Below the pieces are notes generated by a model that was given only the letters and a program-made list of their open reading frames with translations, was not told the origin of the DNA and did not search any database. Made by a program: the position numbers and the translations under genes. Below are positions 26,835-35,608 of a stretch of DNA of 64,000 bases, piece by piece. Position 1 is the stretch's first letter; each line of letters opens with the position of its first letter. The stretch covers positions 806,001-870,000 of the forward strand of contig NZ_JAASRW010000002.1 in the NCBI RefSeq assembly GCF_011761355.1, in the 5' to 3' direction. The DNA is from Paenibacillus lupini. GTDB lineage: Bacteria; Bacillota; Bacilli; Paenibacillales; Paenibacillaceae.

Positions 26835-29660
26835 ATGAAATGGAATAAGAAAATGGGTGCAGCATTGCTTGCGGCAGTTGTTATTGCTGCTTCCTCACCA
26901 TTCGCAGGGCTTCCTAAAGCAGAGGCATCCGGTGCCGGAGTAAGCTGGCCGGCAGAGCAAATCCTGCCTTCATTCTCGGAGCCTGCTTCTACGCTTGACG
27001 TTATGAATTTGGTGGCAGAGTATCGCTATGATGCCGAAGGAAAACAGGTCGCACATGAAACCGGACGTTTAGAAGGTAACGGCTGGTTGGCGCAAACATC
27101 GATCGATGCTTCAAATAAGTACATGGTGACCGGGCCTTATGCTAAGGATATCCCAGCAGGAGCAAATCAGGCGTATTTTGATTTGACCACCGACAATAAT
27201 ACGGCTAACAATGATCTCATTGTTACGGTTGATGTCCGAGACAATACAACGGGGGAGGTATTGGCAAGCCGCGACATTACCCGGAAGCAATGGACGAAGG
27301 TGGGTTCTTACGAACGATTTACGCTTGATTACAATAATCCGACCACCGGTCATGAGTTAGAATTCAGAGTCTACTGGTACGGACGGGCATACACCAAAAT
27401 AGACGCTGTTGGCTCTATTCAGCAAGGCAAATCGGATGAAAATGTTTTATTTACTACACTCAAAGGGCTCGTTAACAAAACGCAGCCAAGAATCTACACG
27501 TATGATGATAACGTCAGAAACGAAGACGGCAAAGATAAATGGCTGAATGACCTGGGAATGGGACATGTGGATGTGGCGGACAACTGGTCGCTGCTTACCA
27601 AATATGCCAGCGAGATTAACGGTATTGTCGTTTATGACGATGCCTTACAGGATACGGTCAACCTGGCTACAACAATTGCTGCCCAATCCGGCGCAATAGT
27701 TGCACCGCCAAGTCTGGTCAGCAAACTGACTTCCGCGCCGTACAATCTGCCGATTCTGGATGATTTGCGCGGGGATTTCAGCACGAAGCTTGAAGTGTAT
27801 CAATATTTGCATGATCATTATTGGTCCTCGCTCTCTCATAACCTCATTATTGGTTTGAGTCCTGGAATCAAAGGCGCTCTTCGCGATTATGCTACGGCAA
27901 CCGGCGCGGCAGTCATCTGGCTTAATCCGTCTGTCCCGGCAGAGAAAACCCTGCTGCAAAGCTTCTTCTCGGATATGCCTGCTGGCAACGGTGTATACAT
28001 GGGCTGGTGGCCGGATGAGGCGATCGGCGTTCAAGCCGCTTCCGAATATGGTATCTCTACGATTGCGAGCGACTGGTCCTCCAACTTGACGGTATTCGGA
28101 GGTGCTTCCAGGGAGGTTAATGTAAAGCCGGTGCCGGATAAACCGCCGCTTCAGAACAAAATTTACGTCTCGCTCATCTTGAGCGATGGCGATAACCTGC
28201 AGTATATGGAACACCGCTTCAAGAAAATTTGGGACTCGCCTAACCGCGGAACAGTACCGCTTGGCTGGACAGTGTCGCCGGCTATGCTTGATGCGATGCC
28301 TGGCGTGTTGAACTATTTGTATGAGACCGCTACGCCTAATGATGCGCTTATTGCGGGGCCTTCCGGGTTTGGTTATACTTATCCGAATGCATGGGCGAAT
28401 CAAGCCTATCTAGATAAATTTGTTTCTATATCGAATGATTATATGGATCGTGCAGGCTTAAAGGTCGCTACGATCTGGAATACCATTACCGGCGGCATTA
28501 ATCCAAACGTAGGTGAAAGCTTTGCGCAATATGCGCCGTCTTTATTAGGCTTAACGGGTCAAAACGCAGGCAGCCCAATTAAAGTCTACGGCAACTCGCT
28601 GCCAACGCAGGGATTAAGCGCAACGTATTGTTATTCCGAGGCTACGATTATTTCCGAAATTAATCACGCGATTGCTGGCTGGGATGGAGCTGCTCCTCGT
28701 TTTGTGAGCATTCAATCTAATCCGTGGGATGTTAACTATCAAATGATCGAAAATGCGGTCAATAACTTCAGCAGCAACAGCGATATCGTGTTTGTTAGAC
28801 CGGATACTTATTTCCAATTAATGCGCGAAAATAACCAACTTCCTATCGATCCGTCTACAGTCGTACAGCAATATGAAGCGGAAACGGCTTTCTCGCATGA
28901 AACAGGTGCCGCGAGCGGCAGCGACTGGTCGGCAAACGTAAGCGATAACGCTGCTGGCAGCATGCTGTCCGGCAATTTAGACAATACCATTCCGGCTGGC
29001 AGCAATACGGTCACCTTCAAGATGAAGATTGATTCCAATACAGGTATTAACGATAATGTTGTTACGCTTTCTGTTCGGGATCATGTGTCTAATAAGACCC
29101 TTGCTTCGGTTGATGTGTACCGCAACCAGTTCAAAGCAAATAATACGTATCAGAACTTCAGCTTGTCCTTTAACAATCCTTCCGGAAGCAGCCTGGAGTT
29201 CAAGGCTGATTACCTGGATAAAGCAACAATTAGTATTGATAATGTGACGGTAACAAAAAGGGTTGGCAAGTATGAGGCCGAAGGTTCTATCGTGGGACAT
29301 GAACAGGGACATGCGAGCGGGGACGGCTGGCAGGCAGCGCCATCGCTTGATGGTACAGGGTATATGCTGATCAGTCCTAATGATGCGAATATTTCGATTG
29401 GGAAGCATATGATTACTTATCGAATGAAGATCGATAACAACACATCCGACAAAGACGTAGTGGCCGTTATTGATGTTTGGGATCCAGCTTCTAAATCCGT
29501 TGTGAAACAGGAGAAGATTACAAGGAAGCAGTTCGCATCAGTGAACCAATACCAAGATTTCAGCTTGTCCTTTGACCATACTCAAAACAAGAATCTTGAG
29601 TTTAGAGTATGGTATGCGGATAAGGCGACGTTAACGGTGGATAACGTAACGGTTAACTAG
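26835..29660 (+). CDS. Secreted GxGYxYP-family putative glycoside hydrolase with three binding modules
   Basis: 941 aa with a signal peptide (ALLAAVVIAASSPFAGLPKAEA). The catalytic-like part (about 195-680) belongs to the GxGYxYP family, named after the motif seen here as GFGYTYP, with SDGDNLQYME nearby. One related beta-jelly-roll module of about 130 residues precedes it (about 60-195) and two follow (about 680-810 and 815-941). Each begins with YxxExxxxxHExGxxxGxxW and ends DNVTV or similar, so they look like three copies of one carbohydrate-binding module. The enzyme activity of the family is not established. Ribosome binding site AAAGGAG. Together with the upstream FAD oxidoreductase and GH127 it points to plant polysaccharide use. 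Confidence 0.8.
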   Translation: MKWNKKMGAALLAAVVIAASSPFAGLPKAEASGAGVSWPAEQILPSFSEPASTLDVMNLVAEYRYDAEGKQVAHETGRLEGNGWLAQTSIDASNKYMVTGPYAKDIPAGANQAYFDLTTDNNTANNDLIVTVDVRDNTTGEVLASRDITRKQWTKVGSYERFTLDYNNPTTGHELEFRVYWYGRAYTKIDAVGSIQQGKSDENVLFTTLKGLVNKTQPRIYTYDDNVRNEDGKDKWLNDLGMGHVDVADNWSLLTKYASEINGIVVYDDALQDTVNLATTIAAQSGAIVAPPSLVSKLTSAPYNLPILDDLRGDFSTKLEVYQYLHDHYWSSLSHNLIIGLSPGIKGALRDYATATGAAVIWLNPSVPAEKTLLQSFFSDMPAGNGVYMGWWPDEAIGVQAASEYGISTIASDWSSNLTVFGGASREVNVKPVPDKPPLQNKIYVSLILSDGDNLQYMEHRFKKIWDSPNRGTVPLGWTVSPAMLDAMPGVLNYLYETATPNDALIAGPSGFGYTYPNAWANQAYLDKFVSISNDYMDRAGLKVATIWNTITGGINPNVGESFAQYAPSLLGLTGQNAGSPIKVYGNSLPTQGLSATYCYSEATIISEINHAIAGWDGAAPRFVSIQSNPWDVNYQMIENAVNNFSSNSDIVFVRPDTYFQLMRENNQLPIDPSTVVQQYEAETAFSHETGAASGSDWSANVSDNAAGSMLSGNLDNTIPAGSNTVTFKMKIDSNTGINDNVVTLSVRDHVSNKTLASVDVYRNQFKANNTYQNFSLSFNNPSGSSLEFKADYLDKATISIDNVTVTKRVGKYEAEGSIVGHEQGHASGDGWQAAPSLDGTGYMLISPNDANISIGKHMITYRMKIDNNTSDKDVVAVIDVWDPASKSVVKQEKITRKQFASVNQYQDFSLSFDHTQNKNLEFRVWYADKATLTVDNVTVN

Positions 29661-29674
29661 GTGAATCAAAATGT

Positions 29675-29716
29675 AAGCAGCTACTCAACCTTTCTGGTGG
29701 GTAGTTGCTTTTTTTG
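29675..29716 (+). terminator. Terminator of the GxGYxYP gene
   Basis: Imperfect 15-bp stem (AAGCAGCTACTCAACC / GGTGGGTAGTTGCTT) and a run of seven T. Confidence 0.8.
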
Positions 29717-29730
29717 CAATATAAGCAACA

Positions 29731-29772
29731 AAAAAGAAGCATACACACTTAGAAATCTAAGTGCGGATGCTT
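29731..29772 (-). terminator. Terminator of the vWA lipoprotein gene
   Basis: Long hairpin (AAGCAT...ATGCTT with inner CACTTAG/CTAAGTG) followed on the minus strand by CTTTTTTG, just after the lipoprotein stop. Confidence 0.75.
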
Positions 29773-29780
29773 ACTCGCAT

Positions 29781-31139
29781 TCATTTTGTTTTCTTAGTTG
29801 TCAGGTCTTCGATTTGTTTATCTCCTTCATCCTTAATATCGTCATATACGTTAGTTCCGTTTTTCGTAACTTCATTATACAGGCGTTTCCCGGTGTCGCG
29901 AGCATAGTTCATGGCGAAATTTTTACGCTCGGTAATCATTTGTAAGAGCTCGCTATGGGGGACGTTTATGTCATTTTTGGTCTCTAGATATCTCAAAGCT
30001 GCAAGCAGATTCGTATTTTCTGTAACGATCAAACCTTGCATTGTTTCTTGGGCTACATTGATTTCCCCTTGTTTCTGCTCCTTTTGTATGTTTGCCTGGC
30101 CTTCTCCTTGTTCTTTCCATCTGATCCACTCGCCGCGTAATTTATCATAGGCTTTATCTAGATAATTTTTGAGTGATTCGTCGTTATCGACGAAAGTAAA
30201 TTCGCCGCCGCCGGCTGCAGCAACTTGCTTAAGTAGTTTCTGTCCTTCGGTATCCACGTCAAAACCAATAATATTCACGACGGTCTTCACTTTAGCTTGA
30301 TTGAGTTCTTTGGCAATTTGCGCCGGATTGCCTCCGCAGGTTTCAATACCGTCGCTTACCACATAGACAAGGGAATTAGTTGTTTCCGGATTAATATCTT
30401 GTTTGACGGATTTTAGGGCATTGGCAATCGGTGTCCATCCGGCTGGTTTTATTGGTTCAAGAGCCTTGCCGATTTGATCCGCCTGGTCGCCTTGACCATG
30501 GAAAATTTCTTCCGTACTGTTGCATGATACTTCTTTATCTTTTTCACTTGCCGTGCCTTTATTTCCATAAACTCGTAGAGATACTTCCGCATTATCGGGC
30601 ATTTTTTCTGCAAAGCTCTGAATTGCTTCTTTTGCGGAATCCATTTTCGAAATTCCGTTGATCTTTGCCTGCATGCTGCCACTGGCATCAAGCAAGATTG
30701 AAATGTGCAGCTTCTTGCTTTCGGGTAATGTCATATTGCCATTTGGTCGTTCATTATTAACTCTAATTTCAGTTTCAAAATTGATGAACGTGGTCACATA
30801 AGGGCGATAGTCTTCGGCTAAAAGGAGCAGCAGTTCTTCTGCGTATTGATCAGCTGTCAAATCGCTTGGCAATTGATCCAAGGCCGCTTGGACGTTCTGT
30901 TCGTTGTAGTTCGCACCGGCAAACTTTCCTGGAGCTTTCATTAATTGCTCTTCCGCTGTTAAGGACGTCTGTGGTTCGCTCTGGTTGGCATCCACTGGGG
31001 CTAGGGTGTCTGAGCTCGGTTCATCTTGATCTGCATTTGATGAACTCTGGTTTATCGGGACATTCTTTGCCGGTTCATTGCTGCAGCCAGCAAGGAAAAC
31101 GATTAAGGTAACAACGATTAAGATCGACCATCGATTCAT
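29781..31139 (-). CDS. von Willebrand factor A domain lipoprotein (YwmC/YwmD-like)
   Basis: 452-aa predicted lipoprotein with lipobox LAGC and a Ser/Asp/Gln-rich linker. A vWA domain (about 140-330) has the metal-ion adhesion motif DASGSM, the Thr of GWTPIANAL and Asp of VVSDGIETCGG. A charged helical C-terminus follows (GEGQANIQKEQKQGEINV). It resembles the B. subtilis YwmC/YwmD group of unknown role. Expected on the outer membrane face. Start ATG has CGGAGGTAGAG upstream. Single gene. Confidence 0.85.
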   Translation of the reverse strand: MNRWSILIVVTLIVFLAGCSNEPAKNVPINQSSSNADQDEPSSDTLAPVDANQSEPQTSLTAEEQLMKAPGKFAGANYNEQNVQAALDQLPSDLTADQYAEELLLLLAEDYRPYVTTFINFETEIRVNNERPNGNMTLPESKKLHISILLDASGSMQAKINGISKMDSAKEAIQSFAEKMPDNAEVSLRVYGNKGTASEKDKEVSCNSTEEIFHGQGDQADQIGKALEPIKPAGWTPIANALKSVKQDINPETTNSLVYVVSDGIETCGGNPAQIAKELNQAKVKTVVNIIGFDVDTEGQKLLKQVAAAGGGEFTFVDNDESLKNYLDKAYDKLRGEWIRWKEQGEGQANIQKEQKQGEINVAQETMQGLIVTENTNLLAALRYLETKNDINVPHSELLQMITERKNFAMNYARDTGKRLYNEVTKNGTNVYDDIKDEGDKQIEDLTTKKTK

Positions 31140-31586
31140 CTCTACCTCCGAGAAATTTTTTTGTACGCCTCAACAAGACTTCAGGTTAGATTATATTTCC
31201 TAATTTCTCCAGTATCAACTGTTAATCAAAATCCTGAGCAAATATTAAGAATAGGAAGGAACAAAGATGGGGTAGCTAATGGACAGATTACTATAATGCA
31301 AAAGCCTATCATTTGGGCGCTTGCCAACTCTTCCAAAACGAAAGTGGCTAAGATCGGTTCGATCTTGTCCATCGGGCACCGTTTGATTTTATCCGAGCAT
31401 TCATGATTCGACCGTATCCCGGAATTCCCGGGTGATCAGCCGCTGGCGTGCACGGATTTTTATTCGCCGTTCAATTATTTCTATAGATGGGCGAAATTTG
31501 CAAATTAATCTAGAAAGCATTACTTTAAAAAGACTAAGCATTTGTGAAAGCCATTGATTTCAAACAATCGAGGAGAGACCACCCAG
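31140..31586. other. Intergenic region with a gene tail remnant at 31407-31508
   Basis: No complete gene. Positions 31407-31508 stay open and look coding, with an amino-acid pattern (FPGDQPLACTDFYSPFNYF) ending in WAKFAN and a stop. There is no start or ribosome binding site, so this may be the leftover C-terminus of a lost gene. The first 250 bp are AT-rich and hold the vWA gene promoter. Confidence 0.3.
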
Positions 31587-32414
31587 ATGAGACCGTTATC
31601 CTCTGAAAACTTATGGAGAATCATCGGCATTTCCGCCGTTTTGTCGACCCTGTTGCTGCTCGCGGGGTTTGGATTCGCAGTCAAGGACATGCTTTATCCG
31701 AAAGGTGAGGTGTTCGAGGGAAGAGCGAACGTGCCGGCGCTGCCGGCGGGAGGAAAGCTGAGCGAAGGCAAGGACATTGCGATCACGGCCATCGGCGACT
31801 CACTGACGAAAGGAACCGGTGACGCGTCTGGCGAGGGTTACGTCAAGCAGGTCGTCGCGCTGCTGAAGCAGAAATATCCGGACACGTCCGTGCGGCTCAA
31901 TAACAATTTGGCCGTCAACGGTTTGAAAGCCGATCGGCTGGAGCAACTGCTGGAAACCGATAAGGGCTACAGCTTCGCGCTCAGGCAGGCGAATGTAATC
32001 GTCTTCACCATCGGCGGGAATGATCTGTTCCAGATCGCCTCGGGCACTAGTCCGGTCAAGGCAGCGGGCGAATTAAACCTGAATAAGCTGAAGGCCGAGC
32101 TGCCAAAGGATCTAAAACGGCTGGCGCATGTCTTGAAGCGGCTGCATGCGATCAATCCCAATGTGCAGGTCGTGTACGTCGGCTTGTACAATCCGTTCTA
32201 CGATATCCCGGAATATCGTGGCGGCTCGCTTCAGATCCAGCAGTGGAACGAACGGGCGTACGCGCTGCTTCACCAATACCCCAACATGACGATGGTCCCG
32301 ACGTTCGATCTGTTCGAGAACGCGATCGGACGGTACCTGTCGTCGGATCATTTTCATCCCAATCACGACGGGTACGCACAAATCGCCGCCCGTATCGTGC
32401 AGTCATTGGAATAG
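31587..32414 (+). CDS. Membrane-anchored SGNH/GDSL lipase-like hydrolase
   Basis: 275 aa with one N-terminal transmembrane helix (ISAVLSTLLLLAGFGFAV) and an extracellular SGNH hydrolase domain. Block I AIGDSLTKGTGD has the nucleophile Ser, block II includes NNNLAVNG, block III GGNDLF and block V DHFHPNHDGY with the catalytic Asp/His. Similar to YpmR-type proteins. ATG at 31587 follows GAGGAGAG; a TTG at 31554 is open upstream. It starts an operon with an ABC exporter 12 bp downstream, so it may work on a substrate or at a site linked to that transporter. Confidence 0.85.
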   Translation: MRPLSSENLWRIIGISAVLSTLLLLAGFGFAVKDMLYPKGEVFEGRANVPALPAGGKLSEGKDIAITAIGDSLTKGTGDASGEGYVKQVVALLKQKYPDTSVRLNNNLAVNGLKADRLEQLLETDKGYSFALRQANVIVFTIGGNDLFQIASGTSPVKAAGELNLNKLKAELPKDLKRLAHVLKRLHAINPNVQVVYVGLYNPFYDIPEYRGGSLQIQQWNERAYALLHQYPNMTMVPTFDLFENAIGRYLSSDHFHPNHDGYAQIAARIVQSLE

Positions 32415-32426
32415 GAGGGAACGCGC

Positions 32427-33416
32427 ATGCAATACGAAAGACAGGAGGCAGGGCAGTCAGCCCATCAGGACGTCGTGCTGTTCGTGCGCAATATTAAGAA
32501 GCAAATCAGCGGCAAGACGATCATCAACGACATCACGTTCGAGGTCCGTGCCGGCGAAATCTTCGGGTTTCTCGGGCCGAACGGAGCCGGAAAAACGACA
32601 ACGATTCGCATGCTCGTCGATTTGATTAAGCCGTCTTCGGGCGAGATTCTGATCTGTGGCGAAGATATCGGCCGACATCCCGAAGCCGCGCTGCGTCACG
32701 TCGGGTGCATCGTCGAAAATCCTGAAGCCTATTCCTACCTAACGGGCTGGGAAAATCTCGAGCATTTCGCGCGCATGCAGCGCGGCATCGATAATGCACG
32801 CATTCGCGAAGTTGCAGCCATCGTTGGCCTCGACGCGCGCATCCACGATAAAGTAAGAACCTATTCGCTCGGCATGCGTCAGCGGCTCGGCATCGCGCAG
32901 GCGCTGCTCGGTCAGCCGAAGCTGCTCATTCTGGACGAACCTACGAATGGGCTCGATCCGAAAGGCATCAAGGAACTGCGGGAATTCGTCCGCATGCTGG
33001 CAGATCAGGGTATGAGTCTGTTCATCTCGAGCCACCTGCTGAGCGAGATCCAGATGATGTGCGACCGCGTTGCGATCATTAGCCGCGGCAAGGTACTGGC
33101 CGTCGGTACGGTGGATGAGCTGATCCATGGCGCGGACAATTACGTCGTCTGGCAATTCGAGCAGCCGGAGGCGGGGCGTCGCTTGCTCGCCGGCGAGGGC
33201 GACGTTGAACTCGTGCTGGAGCACGAGCACCGGATCGACGAGAGCTTGCTCGCTGGGATGAAGGAGGCGCTCATAACGGCGATGAACCCGGATCGGATCT
33301 CGGCTCTGGTCGAGAAAGCGGTGCGCGCCGGCATCGGCATCGTGTCGGTGCACAGCATCGCGCCTACGCTGGAGCAGTTATTTTTACGGATGACAGAAGG
33401 TGAAAGCATTGAATAG
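32427..33416 (+). CDS. ABC transporter ATP-binding protein
   Basis: 329-aa ABC ATPase of the drug/lantibiotic export type. Walker A GPNGAGKTTT, Q-loop region, signature TYSLGMRQRL (the LSGGQ variant used in exporters of the BcrA/YxlF type), Walker B LLILDEPTNGLDP and switch His in SSHLLSE. The ~90-residue C-terminal extension is typical. ATG follows ATAGGAGGGAACGCGC. It overlaps the permease gene by 17 bp. Confidence 0.93.
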   Translation: MQYERQEAGQSAHQDVVLFVRNIKKQISGKTIINDITFEVRAGEIFGFLGPNGAGKTTTIRMLVDLIKPSSGEILICGEDIGRHPEAALRHVGCIVENPEAYSYLTGWENLEHFARMQRGIDNARIREVAAIVGLDARIHDKVRTYSLGMRQRLGIAQALLGQPKLLILDEPTNGLDPKGIKELREFVRMLADQGMSLFISSHLLSEIQMMCDRVAIISRGKVLAVGTVDELIHGADNYVVWQFEQPEAGRRLLAGEGDVELVLEHEHRIDESLLAGMKEALITAMNPDRISALVEKAVRAGIGIVSVHSIAPTLEQLFLRMTEGESIE

Positions 33417-34395
33417 ACTGCTCCCGCTCATACAAAACGAGACGCTCAAGATCTGGAAGAAGAAGCGGTTTTTCGTCATCGTGCTCGTGCTGCTGACCCT
33501 CATTCCGATCTTTACGTATGCGCAGCTTCGCATCACCGAAACGAACAAGAAGAATTTCAAGGATTGGCGCAATCAGCTCGTGCAGCAAATCAGCGAATAC
33601 CAAAACACGCTCTCGAGCGACAGGATCCCGGACGAATGGAAGCGTTCGCGGCAGATCGCTGTGCAGCAGCTTCAGTATTACCTGGATCACGATGTCAATC
33701 CGAACTCACCGGACGGCGTCACGTTCACTCGAATCTTCCTATCGAACGCGGTGACGCTGTTCTTCCCGCTACTCGTCCTTGCCCTCGCTTCCGACCTTGT
33801 ATCGGGTGAACGCACGTCGGGCACGATTAAGATGCTGCTGACGCGGCCCGTGCGTCGATGGAAGATCCTGTTCAGCAAACTCGTGGCGCTAAGCCTCTAC
33901 GTGTCATTGACTGTAGTGGTCAGCGCCGTTCTCTGTTATCTAATATCAGGCGCGCTATTGGGCTACAATGGGTGGGGAATGCCCGTATTTACAGGTTTTT
34001 TCATCAATGGTTCGTCAGTCGAAAGTGGTCTCGTGCACGCGATTCCGCAATGGCTTTATCTGCTGATGGAAGCCGGGTTGATCTGGGTGTCGGCCATGAC
34101 GGTGGCCTTGCTCGCGCTGATGGTGTCCGTGCTCGTGCGCAGCACGGCCGGGAGCATCGTGACGATGATGGCGGCCGTCATTTCCGGAACGATCTTATCG
34201 AGCATGGCTTCTTCTTGGCACAGTGCGAAATTCATCTTCTCTGTCAATCTGCAGCTGACGGATTATTTGGCAGGATCGCCGCCGCCGATCACGGGCATGT
34301 CGCTCGGTTTCTCGTTAGTCATTTTGGCCTGCTGGGGGATTATTTCCCTGGTCGTTTCGTTCTCCGTCTTTACGAGACAGGATATCTTGAATTAG
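33400..34395 (+). CDS. ABC transporter permease (ABC-2 type)
   Basis: 331 aa, ABC-2 permease: an N-terminal helix (FFVIVLVLLTLIPIFTYA), a large external loop, and five further helices. The motif DLVSGERTSGTIKMLLTRPVRRW is the typical coupling segment of this family. Start is GTG at 33400 with AGAAGGT inside the ATPase gene. It pairs with the preceding ATPase and SGNH protein. Function could be antimicrobial peptide or lipid export; the sequence does not decide. Confidence 0.9.
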   Translation: MKALNRLLPLIQNETLKIWKKKRFFVIVLVLLTLIPIFTYAQLRITETNKKNFKDWRNQLVQQISEYQNTLSSDRIPDEWKRSRQIAVQQLQYYLDHDVNPNSPDGVTFTRIFLSNAVTLFFPLLVLALASDLVSGERTSGTIKMLLTRPVRRWKILFSKLVALSLYVSLTVVVSAVLCYLISGALLGYNGWGMPVFTGFFINGSSVESGLVHAIPQWLYLLMEAGLIWVSAMTVALLALMVSVLVRSTAGSIVTMMAAVISGTILSSMASSWHSAKFIFSVNLQLTDYLAGSPPPITGMSLGFSLVILACWGIISLVVSFSVFTRQDILN

Positions 34396-34413
34396 AACAG
34401 CTTAAAAAACATC

Positions 34414-34445
34414 AAGTAGCCGATTAATTGATTGGCTGCTTTTTT
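34414..34445 (+). terminator. Terminator of the SGNH/ABC operon
   Basis: Stem AAGTAGCC / GGCTGCTT (one G-T pair) around a 12-nt loop with six T following. Confidence 0.75.
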
Positions 34446-34473
34446 GTGAAGTGAGTAGTTGATAAATTGGCAA

Positions 34474-35457
34474 CTACCGATTATAGGCTGGAGCAATCCG
34501 GTCGATCCGATTGGTCCAGATGACGCCCGAATAGCCGTCAGGCAAGCGTCTCAGATCTTCCATGGTATCAAAGCCGCTGGAAAAATCACTGCCATCCCCA
34601 CCTAAAATCACAACCCGCGTATCTGCTTTTTTCATCCGATCTAGAAATTTGTCTGGCCATCCCCACAGGAACGGAGCAATCTTCTCGGGAATATGTAATT
34701 CCGTATGTTTGCATGCGGCAGGTATATAACCCGTTGATCCGACGGCTAGATAAGGAATCAAGCATTTCTTCATTGTAGCTTTTGACATCACCCGCATATC
34801 GGGAAGCTTCTCTTTTAAGGCTGCAATTGGTTCATTTCCTCCATAAACGGCAAGCTTGCTTCTTTGATCTTCCGGTAAATCAGTCAAATATTGAGCCAGG
34901 AGCCTGCCTTCTTGAGGATCATTGCTTTTTACATCAATAAGCAAGGATTTATCCGGAAAATGAGTTAATACCTCTGTTAACGAAGGCATTAGACCAATTC
35001 CTTTGCCTCGGAAAGGATAACTTTTGCCTCCGTCAGCCGTATACCCATAGCCAATATCAAACTGCTTCAATTCATCCATCGTATAATCCCGGGTCACGCC
35101 TTTAGCGTTTGTCCGGCAGTCCAACGTCCAGTCGTGAAAAACAGCAAATTGATCATCTTTTGTAATATGAACATCAAATTCAACGATATCTGCGCCTGCA
35201 GCAAAAGCCGCCTCCATTGAGGCAATCGTATTTTCTAAGTATGGGTACTCTGGCTTATAGATTCGCTCAGCTGTGCAGGTATCGTTCTGAATGTCTTCCA
35301 TTGTAAAAGTTTGCGCCAGTCCGCGATGGGCAAGTAAAACCGGGCTGCCGCCTGACGGTTGGCTAAACAAGGAGGTATTATTCAAAAAAATTAATACAAC
35401 GAGTAATGCAATAATGATAAATGGTTTACTTTTAATCATCTTCCTAAATCGATTCAT
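34474..35457 (-). CDS. Glycerophosphodiester phosphodiesterase, membrane-anchored
   Basis: 327 aa with an N-terminal transmembrane helix (PFIIIALLVVLIFLN) and an external GDPD TIM barrel. Conserved residues: HRG (LLAHRGLAQ), Glu/Asn in YLENTIAS, EFDVHITKD, the second His in FHDWTLD and SLLIDVKSN. It cleaves glycerophosphodiesters such as deacylated phospholipids or wall teichoic acid fragments. ATG at 35457 follows GAAGGAGCAGCCC; the upstream frame to 35520 has no such site. Confidence 0.9.
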   Translation of the reverse strand: MNRFRKMIKSKPFIIIALLVVLIFLNNTSLFSQPSGGSPVLLAHRGLAQTFTMEDIQNDTCTAERIYKPEYPYLENTIASMEAAFAAGADIVEFDVHITKDDQFAVFHDWTLDCRTNAKGVTRDYTMDELKQFDIGYGYTADGGKSYPFRGKGIGLMPSLTEVLTHFPDKSLLIDVKSNDPQEGRLLAQYLTDLPEDQRSKLAVYGGNEPIAALKEKLPDMRVMSKATMKKCLIPYLAVGSTGYIPAACKHTELHIPEKIAPFLWGWPDKFLDRMKKADTRVVILGGDGSDFSSGFDTMEDLRRLPDGYSGVIWTNRIDRIAPAYNR

Positions 35458-35561
35458 GGGCTGCTCCTTCCAAGCTGAACTGCATTTCAGCAGTTGCTCT
35501 AATTCTATCCATGCGATCAATCGGTTTCAATGATTACTTAGTTACGTTTGACTGATACGAC

Positions 35562-35599
35562 AAAAGAAAACCGCACTGCCATAAACGGCAAATGCGGTT
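35562..35599 (-). terminator. Terminator of the MFS transporter gene
   Basis: Hairpin AACCGCA-TGCC / GGCA-TGCGGTT; on the minus strand TTTTCTTTTG follows. Confidence 0.75.
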
Positions 35600-35608
35600 A
35601 AAAAATCA

